Of a stretch of DNA of 59,391 nucleotides, positions 1 to 10,832 are shown piece after piece. The stretch's first letter is position 1, and every line of letters starts with the position of its first letter. Source of the DNA: Ophiosphaerella korrae (taxonomy: Eukaryota > Ascomycota > Dothideomycetes > Pleosporales > Phaeosphaeriaceae); contig JALNQF010000255.1 in NCBI GenBank assembly GCA_028456385.1, forward strand, positions 1-59,391. Direction: 5' to 3'. Under the pieces are notes generated by a model. That model was given only the letters and a program-made list of their open reading frames with translations. It ran no database searches and was not told the origin of the DNA. A program made the translations under genes and the position numbers.

Positions 1-3000
1 GCTATAGCTTAAGCTAAGTAGCTACTATAATTATAGCGTTTACTACAGCGAGCTCTATATTTAGGTTATAGTCTATTAGTACTTATAAGAGTAGCTCGTC
101 TAGTATACTACTCTATTTACTCTACTTAGGTTTATATAATAATAAGTAAGCGCTTAAGCTTCTAGCGCTATTGTCTAGCTTGTTATTTTAGAGTCTTTAG
201 CTTAATCGCGTTAGCACTAGCTATTACTAGCGTATACACTACTAATAAGCTCCGACTATATTATTTAGAGCTATATAAGATGCAGCTACTTAATAAAAGA
301 TAGTATCTACTTTATTTAGAGCTATAGAAGCTGCAGCTACTCGAAGAGAGGTAGTTTAATAAGTAGTAGTTCGATTCGAACTCTTATCTATTAGCTACTC
401 TAAGGCGCTCGCTTCTCTAGTTAATTGTAATTCCTAGGAGCTTTTAGATACTTTGCTATATTAATTTCTATAATTAATATTAGTACCTATATACTAAACT
501 CCTCTAGGTTTAGGTGTTTACTCTAGAGTTCAAAGGCTACTAAGCTTAGGTTACTCTATATAGATTCTATATAGTTTACTAGCTAAGCTTACTACCTATA
601 TAGGGTCTACTCCTTGTTCTACTAAGATAGCTAGCTAGCTAGCCTAGCTTTTAGTATTACGTAGAGCTCTACTCCCTAGATTCTACTCTAGGTACTCGCC
701 TTACTAGTAGCTTTCTAGGATTTAAGCTACTTTGCAGAGCTAGTTATATATATTATCCTAGGTCTCTCTTACGTTGTGCGTTACGTCTTTATATAATACG
801 TTAACAAGTTTTTAAATCTCTAGCTTTAGGAGCTCTTACTAAGCTTTACTCTTCTTGTTATAGAAGAGCTACTTATTAAATATTATGTTGCGCGTTGTAA
901 TTACTTAATCTAATTCTAGGACCTATATCCTATATATATTAGATACTCTATATCCTACTAGATATCTAATATAGCCCTAAGGGCTTATTTTAAAGCCTCT
1001 CTTGTTACGCCTAGCTACTTACTCCTTATTAAGTAGATATACGCAGTAGCTATAGGTATATACTCTACTCTAATCTAGCTAAAGGTCTACTATAGTAGCT
1101 CTTACTTACTTAGGCTAATAGTATCTAAAGTACTATCTAAACTAGCTATTAAGTACTATATTAGGAGCTTGTATATTATAAGCGTAGCTTAGGCTTATAT
1201 TATATAGCTACGTAGCTACCTCTACTATCTCTAGCTAGAGCCTTTCTAGTAGGTTAGCGCTTATCCTTATCTTAATTACTTTCGTTATTATTTCTTAACT
1301 AGCTCTCTTAGCTCCTCTATTTAGCTTATACGTATATACTAGAGTACTCTTAACTATAATCTCTTCTTATTTAGCCTAAATCTAGAAGCGCGTCTTACCT
1401 CTCTATAGGAGCGTTACTACTTTATTATCTTACTAGAGTACGTACGTATAGAGCTTATAGCGCGTTAGTAGTAGCTTTATAAAGCTTTTAAATACTCTTA
1501 TTATCTCTTAGAGCGTTTTACTTTATAATAGGTAGGTATAGAGCTTACTACTATACTTGTACTTAAGTAGTATAGTCTAAACTTCTTTAAAGTAGCTAGT
1601 AGGCATATTAAATAGGTCTTACGCTACTTACTAGTATAAGCGTAAAGCTCTCTCTCTAGGCTACTTTAAGATAACTTACTTAGCGTAAGCTATTAAGTAA
1701 TACTTGCACTTAATACGCGCTATCCTATTAATACGCACGTTTCTTGCGCTCGTTACTAGCGCTCGCAGTACTTCTAGTCTAAGATAACTAGCTCTAGCGT
1801 GCTAGAGCTCTTCTAAGTTGCTTCTAGGCGTTATACGCTATAAGTTAAGCTATTAATTAACTTAATTACCTTAAGTTACGCTTATAATAGTTAGATAAAA
1901 CGTAATAGGCTTGTATTTAATAAAAGTAAGATTATATTTGCGTATTAGCGTCGCTAGTACAATACTCTCTACTAGCGTTCTTACTCTTAGAGTTGCGTTA
2001 AAACCTTAATACTAGGCTCTAGCTTACTATAATTAAGCTTTAGATACTATATTAATATAAAATCCTTTAACTACTACTACTTTATAAAGTACAAGATTCT
2101 CTATATACTTACTATAAGCTCTATTTAGAGTATTCTTAAAGACTTAAGTACCTTTACTAAGTATTAGAAACGCTTATATACCTACTTCTACGTAGCTTAC
2201 GCCTTTTACTCTTATAAAGGAGCCTAGTTCTATAAGACTTATTAAGTTAACTAGGTAGAGAGTAGCTCTATTATTAAGTATAGTACTCTTAGAGAGTAAG
2301 TAAGTGTTAAAATCTAGCGTTAAGTAAGCTCTAGGTGCTAGCTTAATAAGTTTGCCTAAGTTAATAAGTATACCTAGGTCGATAAGTACTGCGTTTAGCT
2401 AGCCTAAGTAGACTAGAGCCTTTAATTTAACTAACTCTAAGCTAGCTTTAACTAGTTCCTATAAGGGACTAGCTTACTTTTAAGTTACTAAGGTTTTAAC
2501 TACTATAAAGCGTAGCTTATCTAAACAAGCCTATATTTTTGCCTTTCTATTATCGTCTATTTTAAATAGATTACTAGTAAGCGCTGCTTATACCTATCTA
2601 TAATCTTGTAGCTTCTAGTAGTAAGCTTAGCTATATAGGTAGTTATGTTTCAAGTTAGTACTTAAGCTTAAGCTTAGCTTAGATCCTCTAAACGTTGCAA
2701 ATACGCTAGCTCCTTAATTAGTAGTTTAGAGCTTATACTCCTATAATAGAGCTAAGTAGATACTACTAATTTGCCCTAGCGTAAGTGCCTTTAAGCTAAG
2801 GACTAAGCTCTAGATTACTAATTAGCTTATTATCTAAGCCTAGTCTAGAGCTAGCTTTAGCGTTAACGCTTCTAGGAAATCTTATACTACGAGCTCGCCT
2901 ATTACTTCTATAATATTGTACGCAATTGTACGCTAATATAGGCGTAGCTACTTATTATACTAGAGCTCTAGTAATTGTCGTCCTTAGCGAGCCTTCTATA

Positions 3001-3749
3001 GATAGGCTTAGTATTAAGCTTAGATAAGATTGCTAGCGCTAGTATTAGATAGGGCTAGTAAGCTCTTTAGCGTTTAGACAAGCTCTTGTAATGTAGCTTT
3101 GTTATTCGCGAGCAGAGTTATCTTAGCTATTACTAGATAACTTAGATTAACTATAGCGTTTACTTAGGTACTTAGAGCTCTAAGGCGTACTATTTATAAT
3201 ACCTAGGTATCTTTTATAGCCTAGTATTTCTCTATTATAAGCTTATAGGTAGCTACCTCTTCTACTATTACTAGGCTCTTTAGTTTAGGTTGAACTAGTT
3301 CGTTAGCGTAGATATTAGAGACGTTATTAGCTTCTAGATTAACTAGCTACTAGATACCTAGCTTAAGAGCGTTGTAATAGAGTTATGTAAACTATACTAG
3401 CTATTATAAGTGCTTGTTAAGTAGGGTAGTACCTTTATTAAGTAGAGTAATCTCGCTATAGGATATTGTAAGCGTTTAAGTAATAGATAAGATAAGATAG
3501 GATAGGATAGAAGTCTACTAAGCTCGCGATCTCTTACTATAGTGTATAGGATAGAACTATTAAGTAATTTTTAGCGCTAGGCTTATAACTGTTGCAAGAT
3601 GCGAGCTTAGGAATAAGTAGGAGATAATTATTAATTAAAGAGCTATCTAAGCTAAGCTACTTATATATAGTAGAGTAGCTTAAATAGCTTGTATAGCTTA
3701 CTTACTACTATAGGCTTACCTAAATTGTATAGAGCAAAGCTCTAACTTA
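1..3749. other. RIP-degraded AT-rich DNA, unassigned
   Basis: The stretch is dominated by TA, CTA and TAG words and is poor in CA and TG, as expected after heavy CpA-to-TpA mutation. I read one plus frame through most of it and sampled the others. TAG and TAA occur at a similar rate in the plus frames compared, so no coding strand can be chosen. I found no reverse transcriptase, integrase or transposase motif and no terminal repeat. It is probably an old repeat or several, cut at the right by the gag remnant that begins near 3750. Confidence 0.5.
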
Positions 3750-5430
3750 TAATATATTATTTTATCTATTTTTAAAATAGTATAAACTTTATTTCTTTAG
3801 GATTACGCTCTTTCTAGTCTTTGTACGCTTCTTCTATACTTATAACTAGTAAGTATTTCTAAATAAACTTCTATTATTTGTTTCGTCTTTCTATATCTAT
3901 TGTTATATAGCTATTATAGCTATATATTATTAACTAGGTATATTTTATACTTCTTATACTAACTTATTTCTTACTTTCTTATAGTCTTTTAGAAGAAGCT
4001 ATAGTAGTCTCTTTATCTTGTGCTAGTCCTTTAGCCTAGATTAATAGAATCTAAGGCTCTTCCCCTTCTAGATCTTCTACTAGTAGGTCTATTACGTAAG
4101 CTATTTCTTTTAGCTACGCTTTTGTTCTATATTCTTTTATTACTACTACTCTATTCTTTTATAGGAACTATCCTACTTTCTCTTTACTAGAAAGATATAT
4201 ATAGTAGTTGTCTTTATAATAAACGGTCTAATAGAGTATTATATATTATAGTTCTTTACTCCTAGCTACCTTTTTTTAAGGTTTAGCCTATACTTTTAGT
4301 GCTTCTTTTCTACCTTTAGTTGTCTTTAACTAGGCTTCTTTATCTTTCTTATAGTCTTTACTTCTATAATCTTTTATAAAGTGTCTTAGTTTTCTATATT
4401 TATAATGTACTATATCCTTCTTTTTCTATAATTAGTAATCTTTTACGTAGTAGCCTTTCTTACTATAGTTAAAGTACGTAAAGTCTTTATTCTTCTTCTT
4501 CTTCTTATCCTTGTTAGCGTTAAGGATTATAGGGTCTCCCTTATCCTAATTCTAGGTAGATCTTCTATACTTGTTTTTCTTCTATTCTTAAAGATCGTTG
4601 TTAATTTATATTACTTGTTATTTTAAGACCTCTAGTATTCTAGGTTTCTCTATATAGATTATTTTGTATTAGATTTTTATATTTAGTCTTTGTTTAAATT
4701 GTAATATTAGGGCTAATTTATTCTATTCTATATTTTATAATAATTATTTAAACTATAATACGTATTCTAGAACACTCTTATTTTGTATAAGCTTTTCTAG
4801 CCTTTCTTTAGCCTATTAGGTAATATCTATATCCTTAAATACTACTCTTATTTATTTAGTAAAGTATTTATAACTTCTAAAGATAGCTCTAGTTTTATCC
4901 TTCTAGGTTATTACGGTATATATCGTGTAATCTATCTAGTAAGGTTTAAACTATCTTATTGCGTCTTCTTTAAGGTGTATCCTAATATATATTACTTTCT
5001 TTTCTTCTATATTAAAGTGTAGTACTTGTATATCTATCTAGAGTTGTACTAATACTATAAAGGGTCTTAGTTTTTCCTTTATTCTATTAAATTTTTTAAA
5101 GACAGGTATCTTTAGTAGTTTCTTTGTTATACTTATTTCTAGGCGTTGCGTAATTAATTCTATTTAGTTCTATCCTTTAATAATAGCTTTAATCTAAGCT
5201 TTATTTTACTTTATATATTCCTAAAGTTTCTTGTTCTAAGTTTCTAATATATTAATTACTATTTTTATATCTTCTTTTTTAGAGATTAAGTTATTTATAT
5301 ATTCTCTAACTACTTTCTATATAGTATTATCCAACTTATAACTACTTATAGGTGCTTTAGCTACTTATTTAATTAAACTTTCTACTATTGTGTTAGCTAG
5401 ACTGTACGCTACTTACGCTTCGCTTCTTGC
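3750..5430 (-). pseudogene. degenerate retrotransposon gag (element F)
   Basis: Read on the minus strand, this is the RIP-ruined gag of a Ty3/Gypsy element. The zinc-knuckle region lies at about 4370-4490 and resembles the two-knuckle region of element A at 19101-19211. Stops are TAG and TAA throughout and no open frame survives. Gag would form the capsid and bind RNA in a working element. The identification rests on similarity to elements A, B and E in this same window. Confidence 0.65.
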
Positions 5431-5449
5431 AATAACTAAATTAGCAAGG

Positions 5450-5890
5450 TATAATAGGTGCACTAGGGTCGACTTCCTAATAACCTCTAGGTTGTTAGTA
5501 GATTGCAAGGTAATAATAAAAGCTTGTATTGTAATTAGTAATAACTATAAATAATAGTTAATTTGTGTGTATAATGTTAAGTATTAGCGTTCTAGGTTAA
5601 AGATTAGATTACTAATACTATCCTAATAATACGTATTACTATAGACTATATACCTATATTTCTTAGCTAACTTTATACTTTGTGTTTACTAAGATCGCGA
5701 ATTGCAAATTTATTACGTGCTTAGCTTTGTACTTTGTGTTTACTAAGATTGCAAATCGCGAATTTGTTACGTGTTTCTATTGTAGTTAGTTTCCTAATTA
5801 AGTTTATTGCCCTATAGATTATACGTGTCGTCGTTATCTAGAGTAGGGCTAATTAGCTTAAGTTAGTTTTCTCTTGTTACAACTATAACA
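5450..5890 (-). repeat. LTR of element F, A-type
   Basis: 441 bp. In minus orientation it runs from a TGTTAT-like start at 5890 to an ATTATA-like end at 5450. Its middle holds two copies of a unit containing the words ACTAAGAT, GCGAAT and GTTACGTG, the same internal repeat as in the LTRs of element A. The primer-binding region lies just left of it (about 5420-5449). Confidence 0.75.
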
Positions 5891-5895
5891 ATAGT

Positions 5896-6519
5896 CTAGA
5901 TCTAAATCCTTTTTAAAACGTGTAGAATTTATATAAAAATAAACTAATTAAAAGATATAAAAGATATTTTCCTATATAAACTACTTATATAGTAGTAGAA
6001 TCGTTTAATATAGTAAAAAAAGAAAAAGAAGCGCTTATATTATAAGAATCTATAGAAAAATCTATATAATTAAGAAAAAAACGTTAGTAGAACTATATAC
6101 TAGCTAAATATAATTCTACTAAGTATTAATACTAATAGGTTATAGCTTATAAATATAAGTTTGTACTGAAAGTTTACTTTATATCTACTCTTTAAATAAT
6201 TAGAATTACGTATAACTCTACTAAATTAATTTAATAATATATATCTAACGTATACGAAAAAATAATTGAAAAAGATACTAAAAATAAAAAATTATTTAGA
6301 TTTAAAGTTAACTTAAAAAAAAGTCCTCGAAATAGTTTAAATCCTAGCTCTTATCCGCTTAGTAATCACAAATCGTAGTCTATTAAAATAAAGACCTTGA
6401 TATTTTCTTTAATATTTATATTCGCTTATATTTTTAGCTATTTTATTCGTGGAGTTATTACTAGTTAAAAACTATAACTTTTTTTAGGCTTTTTTTTCGT
6501 GTCACCCTACTATACTAAA
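5896..6519. other. AT-rich spacer, possibly decayed coding DNA
   Basis: Very A-rich on the plus strand. One plus frame from about 6015 to 6310 reads as a Lys/Glu-rich, mostly open segment interrupted only by TAA and TAG. It might be the N-terminal part of the hAT transposase that follows, but I see no BED zinc-finger residues, so this is a guess. Confidence 0.3.
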
Positions 6520-6980
6520 TTATCTATTATACTTAATACCTAGTCTACTATTAACTACCTAAGCTTCTTAGGTATTAAGAGTTACTATATTAATAATAAA
6601 TAGTAACTTTAAGATAAACTACTAGATTTTATCTTACTTTATAGATACTATATAGGAACTTCTATAGCTAAAGGATTATTAAAAGTCTTATATAAGACTA
6701 AAACTAAATTATAGCTATTAGTAATTACTATAGATAATATAAGTAATAATACTACTCTAGGAAGTATAATATAGTTAAAACTAGGCGAGGAAGGTATTAA
6801 CTAGAGTCTAACTAAAAATACAATCCTTTACCTAGCTTATATTATTAATTTAGTTATCTAAGATATTATTAAATATCTATAGTTAGCTACTTTAGATAAT
6901 ATAGAGAATAGTAAGATATTATAACGTATTCTACTAGCAAGCTAGTTAAACTACTAAGCTATTTACTCTAAAATTGTAAG
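6520..6980 (+). pseudogene. hAT-family transposase remnant
   Basis: The plus-strand frame contains a recognisable series of hAT transposase blocks, with TAG or TAA where Trp or Gln would be expected. In order they are a segment like LNTWST, then LSFLGI, then LLDFILLY, then IGTSIAKGLL, then VITIDNISNN (usual hAT form ITxDNASNN, about 6720-6755), then a block like LAYIINLVIQDII (usual form CxxHxxNLxVxD, about 6825-6870). The usual downstream dimerisation domain is not found; the similarity stops near 6980. The enzyme would cut and paste a DNA transposon; this copy is dead. Terminal inverted repeats for it were not located. Confidence 0.75.
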
Positions 6981-7240
6981 GGGCCTAGGACAGGGAGCTA
7001 TTAGGGTACGCTTAGCGCTGTTGACGAGCTCTACTAGGCTAACTAGCGCGTACTAGCTCTATCGGCTAGTATATTCCCCTACATACAACTTAGTACAACT
7101 CTAAGCAAGTTCTAAGCGAGTGCGAAGAACTTCAAGCAATAATAACTAGTATATATATTGTATACTACTACAATAGCTTAACTAGCTATTAGCCCCTTTT
7201 TGTCTAGATTAGCTTAGTAGTATATCGTCCTTATAGAAAT
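6981..7240. other. spacer between hAT remnant and foldback element
   Basis: AT-rich DNA of mixed composition, including a slightly more GC-rich patch around 6975-7080. No gene, repeat end or RNA was recognised. Confidence 0.4.
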
Positions 7241-7562
7241 ACACAAAAAAATCTAAAACTTAACACCTATTATCTCTACAACTATATAGTAATAAATTCT
7301 AAAAATTTAATAGATTACTACTATATATATAATCTTCTATCTATTAAATTTTTAAGGCGTGTAGTTTAGTAGTTCTAAAGTTAATAAGAAATAAGTATTT
7401 TTAAGGCTAAAAATTCTACTATCTTAAGAACTACTTAGCTACACGTTTTAAAAATTTAATAGATTAAAGACTTTATATATAGTAGTAATCTATTAAATAT
7501 TTTAAATTTATTATCTTGTAGTTGTAAAGATAATAGGTGTTAAGTTTTAGATTTTTTAGTGT
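7241..7562. mobile_element. foldback/MITE-like inverted-repeat element
   Basis: About 322 bp, almost wholly palindromic. The left arm (7241 to about 7385) is matched by the reverse complement of the right arm (about 7425-7562). The ends read ACAC then an A-run on the left and a T-run then GTGT on the right. Further in, both arms share the words CTAAAACTTAACACC and AAATTTAATAGATTA. No coding capacity. It fits a non-autonomous DNA transposon or a foldback element. The target duplication is unclear; a TA at 7240-7241 has no exact partner at the right end. Confidence 0.65.
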
Positions 7563-7832
7563 GTTTTAGAGTAACTAGCTTAGTAGTTTAATTAGCTCGC
7601 TAGTAGAATACGTTAGAAGTACTACCTAGATAATATTACTATATAAATATTAGTTCCTAACTCTCTAAATAAGGTAAGGTCCCTTTATTATAGTTATTTA
7701 TTATATATTAACTTTTATCTAGCTATAAGCTATTTACTTTATAATTAATTAATCTATATAATAACATAAATATTTTTTTATTATATAATACTAACTACCT
7801 ATAAGGTAGTACCTAGGTATAAATACTATAAC
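7563..7832. other. AT-rich spacer at the left border of the gene island
   Basis: AT-rich DNA with no recognisable feature. Composition changes sharply at about 7830-7850, where CA and TG dinucleotides reappear. Confidence 0.45.
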
Positions 7833-7848
7833 ATGACAGTTATAGACC

Positions 7849-8016
7849 TGTTAGATTTACGGTTACAAAATTGATGGATGTGAACTGGAGTGAGAGAAGA
7901 GTTGATTCAATGATCTCTGTGTCTATCTATCTCTAGCCCTGCGCTCTATATATGTATCAGCGCTGCAGCGGTCTCGGCTGGGTCTCTCGAGACGGTAGCG
8001 GGCTAGACCCTTAACA
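7849..8016. repeat. candidate short LTR (un-RIPed repeat copy)
   Basis: A 168-bp segment begins TGTTAG and ends TTAACA, the inverted TG...CA form of an LTR. Its core (about 7906-7982) has a degraded counterpart at about 25027-25103: the shared word CTATCTCTAGCCCT is kept and most other differences are C-to-T or G-to-A. So it is a repeat, present here unmutated. No clear 5-bp duplication flanks it (AGACC against CCCCT), so the exact ends are uncertain. Confidence 0.45.
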
Positions 8017-8467
8017 CCCCTTCTGTTGAGGCGCTAGTTTCTTTGTTGTATCAGTTGTGCTGACGTAGTCTATCTCCTTGCATGTGAGATCCTTTGTTCG
8101 TGAGGGCCGAGGCTGCGATCTTTCAGCTGCGGCAGGGTTGGTGGCTTGGCGATTGTCGCACGCTCATCTGACAAGACCCTTGAAAGTTAGTATTGAGCTT
8201 AAAACAACAACATATAATTAGGCACAGTACTGCGTATTGTTTAAAATATCAGTGTGCTACTAAAAGTGACACAATCAGGATTAAAAGAAATACAACATTT
8301 AACTTAGCAGCAGTGAAGGATTGTAGGTTTACTTTGCGACACGGCTCTTCTGCTGTAACCGAATGCTGGTGTCTCGTTGCACAGCCATGTTTCAGAATCT
8401 AGGCAGCGCTTGCATATATATAATCTGATTCCCTTACAACGCGAACTCACTCTCTGTTAGCCCAATC
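8017..8467. other. intergenic, upstream of the HET gene
   Basis: Normal-composition DNA. A 69-codon open frame at 8193-8402 has no recognisable domain and does not use an ATG start, so I do not call it a gene. The region presumably contains the HET gene promoter; no specific element was identified. Confidence 0.4.
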
Positions 8468-8651
8468 ATGCAGGAAATTCTAAACAGAGTGGATAATCTC
8501 ACAAAGCGCGACGCCGATATTTTGAGAGCCTTTATGTTACATGATGGCAAACGCGCATGGTTGGAACGCAAAAAATACCTGGTGCGGAAGACAGGCGTCA
8601 ACATCTTAGCTAAGTTATGGATCCGGTCAAAACGGCTGAGATCACTTAAAG
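8468..8651 (+). CDS. possible 5' exon of the HET gene
   Basis: An ATG at 8468 opens a 61-codon, Lys/Arg-rich segment that reaches a good donor, AAG|GTGAGT, at 8652. A branch-site-like CTGAC lies at 8704-8708. The first AG after it (8710) would put the downstream frame out; the AG at 8717-8718 keeps the HET frame open and gives a 67-bp intron. The exon carries no known domain. The alternative is that translation starts at the ATG at 8757 and this segment is non-coding. Confidence 0.4.
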
Positions 8652-8756
8652 GTGAGTTTGTTCTTGGCCAAAGAAGTTGGAAGATTTTTGGCCTTGCAAT
8701 TTGCTGACAGGACGAAAGCACTGTATCTCAATAAGACTCATTCAAGAACAGCCAAG

Positions 8757-10832
8757 ATGTATAAGCGAGATCTCCCAGAGGGACAAATTCGATTACTGCA
8801 GATTAAGCCAGGCTATGCGATGAGCACAATCGAGTGTGCGTTCACGTATCTAGATCTGCAGGGCAGCGGAGATTACGTTGCTCTCTCATATACCTGGGGT
8901 CAAGCAACCCCTTCGATCCCCATAGTAGTCAATGGGGTCGTTACAATGGTCACAGACAACCTTTACATGGCGTTATTACATCTTCGCAAGGGAAAGATAA
9001 CCAAGGTTTGGGTAGATGCCCTTTGTATCAATCAAAACAATCTGGCTGAACGATCAATCCAAGTCAGTCAGATGGCTCAAGTATACCAAGGAGCAAGAAT
9101 GGTATGGGTCTGGTTAGGAGAAAGTAACGAATTGGCCAGGAGAGCCTTTCAAGAGCTCTACGAATTGACTCAGCACGTCGATTGGGATAACAAGATACCA
9201 GCTGCGCATTTCAACACTGATTTGGCGCGTTCGAAGTGGAGGGCCATGGGTGAGCTTCTACATCGTCCATGGTTCCGTCGCGTATGGGTCATCCAGGAAA
9301 TTCTCTACGCTCGGCACGCTTTATTCGTCTGCGGCGGAGACTTTATTGAAGCAACGACCTTCCTGGCAATTATCAATTCGATGCTTGAGGCAGGAGCGCT
9401 TTCGGAGATTATGTCATTCCACTCTAACGAATTGGAATTGGCAAGTGGTGTAAAGAGAAATGCTCTACAACAGCTTAAATTCATGGTGCAAGCTTGGAGT
9501 AGATCAGTCGACCCATTCGCGATGAGGGATTTTCGAGGCAATCTTCTGGATTATCTGTCGCAGACGCGATGGGCCGAGGCTACCGATCCGCGAGACAAAG
9601 TCTATGGCATACTGAGTCTTGCAAAGGATGCTTCAAAGCTGGGCTGGTATGAGGAAATAAAGCAAAACCGACGAAGCCAACGTCATCAGATTGATGCCCG
9701 CCCTTGGACATGGGTACCTTTTACGGTGGATTACACGGCGCCGTCCACCCGAGTCTTCATCAACGTCACCAGAGCTATCATCTACAAGACACGGTCTATC
9801 GAAATCTTGAAGTTTGCCGAGAGTGGTACGACTCGCATGACTGGGCTTCCGTCCTGGGTGCCGAACTGGGGTGATACTTCACCCCCACCTACCTCTCATA
9901 TACCGTTCGACTACGAACGGCAACCACAGAGTTCAGATCGCCAAGTAATGTGGCGCCCCAGAAAACATTACGACTATAGTAATACCGACACTGATTGTAT
10001 CAGGATGATGATCAGTAATAAGATTACTGAAAGTTGTTCAGCTGTGTTTTCCTTCCGACCAAACGACGTTTTGGCAATCAAGGGAATCGAGTTCGATAGG
10101 ATTACTGCTCTTTCCACCCACACCTATCCACCAGTAATGGACATCAACGGGAAGCCCGATCTCGAAAAGCTGCGTGTTGTCAGAGACCACTTGGTACATC
10201 TGACCCAGTGGATCGAGGAATGTGTGCAACTCCTCGAGTGTGATAAGCCAAATTCTACCATTCAAGAGACGTGGATAGTGTTTAAAAAAATGTTGTACCA
10301 GGAAAAGGCCAATCATGAAGATATTCCGGATTTGGAATGCTTCGATGATCTCCTTAAAGCCTTAGGGAAGACCGTTGATGTATTGGCAATAGAAATCAGA
10401 GTCCAACAGCTTAGAGACGACGAGCCACTTCTAGGTATCCTACAGACTGCAGCCAATGTGCAATATGGATCGGGATCTTATTTTAATCAACTCCCGTCAG
10501 CAGGCTTACTCTTTCCGGGTCGGAGGCTTGCCATCACTGCGAATAACTACATAGGTCTAGTGCCAGAAGATGCAAAAGTTGGTGATGCTGTATGCGTCAT
10601 GTACGGGTCCGAGCTACCATTCATATTGCGGCGGTGTGGAAGAAGAAAGTTTAACTTCATCGGTCAGGGTAGATTCGAGGACTTTGACTTCGATGATGCC
10701 GTCGTAGACAAGACGTATACACTGCGTAGCTGGGAAGAGCCTGACCGCGAAAACACGCTATTGACATGGGACAAAGCAAGACGTAGAGTATGCACTTTAC
10801 TGAAGAAGACAACCACATTCTGTCTTGTGTAA
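8757..10832 (+). CDS. HET-domain (heterokaryon incompatibility) protein
   Basis: A 691-residue frame from the ATG at 8757. Residues 1-20 show the usual pre-domain motif (a Tyr-rich start, then GQIRLLQIKPG). The HET domain (PF06985) follows: YVALSYTWG at about 40-48 and WVDALCINQ, then a segment ending VWVWLGE, at about 84-121. Proteins of this family trigger cell death or growth arrest when genetically different hyphae fuse; many members have no known partner. The C-terminal half (from about residue 300) is typical variable sequence with no domain I recognise. No NACHT, WD or ankyrin repeats are seen. There are no internal stops or RIP marks, although the gene is embedded in RIPed repeats. 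The frame stays open upstream to 8652, but only from a GTG that is really a splice donor; an exon at 8468 may be joined. The function is inferred from the domain. Confidence 0.9.
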   Translation: MYKRDLPEGQIRLLQIKPGYAMSTIECAFTYLDLQGSGDYVALSYTWGQATPSIPIVVNGVVTMVTDNLYMALLHLRKGKITKVWVDALCINQNNLAERSIQVSQMAQVYQGARMVWVWLGESNELARRAFQELYELTQHVDWDNKIPAAHFNTDLARSKWRAMGELLHRPWFRRVWVIQEILYARHALFVCGGDFIEATTFLAIINSMLEAGALSEIMSFHSNELELASGVKRNALQQLKFMVQAWSRSVDPFAMRDFRGNLLDYLSQTRWAEATDPRDKVYGILSLAKDASKLGWYEEIKQNRRSQRHQIDARPWTWVPFTVDYTAPSTRVFINVTRAIIYKTRSIEILKFAESGTTRMTGLPSWVPNWGDTSPPPTSHIPFDYERQPQSSDRQVMWRPRKHYDYSNTDTDCIRMMISNKITESCSAVFSFRPNDVLAIKGIEFDRITALSTHTYPPVMDINGKPDLEKLRVVRDHLVHLTQWIEECVQLLECDKPNSTIQETWIVFKKMLYQEKANHEDIPDLECFDDLLKALGKTVDVLAIEIRVQQLRDDEPLLGILQTAANVQYGSGSYFNQLPSAGLLFPGRRLAITANNYIGLVPEDAKVGDAVCVMYGSELPFILRRCGRRKFNFIGQGRFEDFDFDDAVVDKTYTLRSWEEPDRENTLLTWDKARRRVCTLLKKTTTFCLV

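Larger units (their letters stand above)
3750..5890 (-). mobile_element. Ty3/Gypsy fragment F (gag plus 5' LTR)
   Basis: This minus-strand fragment aligns by eye with the gag end of element E (34.9-37.0 kb). It consists of the LTR at 5450-5890 followed, reading leftward, by a primer-binding region and degenerate gag. Similarity to E begins abruptly near 3750, so all of pol and the other LTR are missing. The 5 bases after the LTR are ATAGT; no matching target duplication can be shown because the other end is lost. It belongs to the same family as A, B, D and E. Confidence 0.75.

Noticed and set aside
740..2500. A long plus-strand frame in the left block with stops only at TAG and TAA
   Set aside because: In RIPed DNA nearly all stops are TAG or TAA in every frame. 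The stop rate was similar in the other plus frames of the part checked and no domain motif was found.
8652..8756. GTG start for the HET protein at 8652
   Set aside because: A GTG start is not credible for a fungal nuclear gene; this GTG belongs to the splice donor GTGAGT. The ATG at 8757, or a spliced exon from 8468, is more likely.
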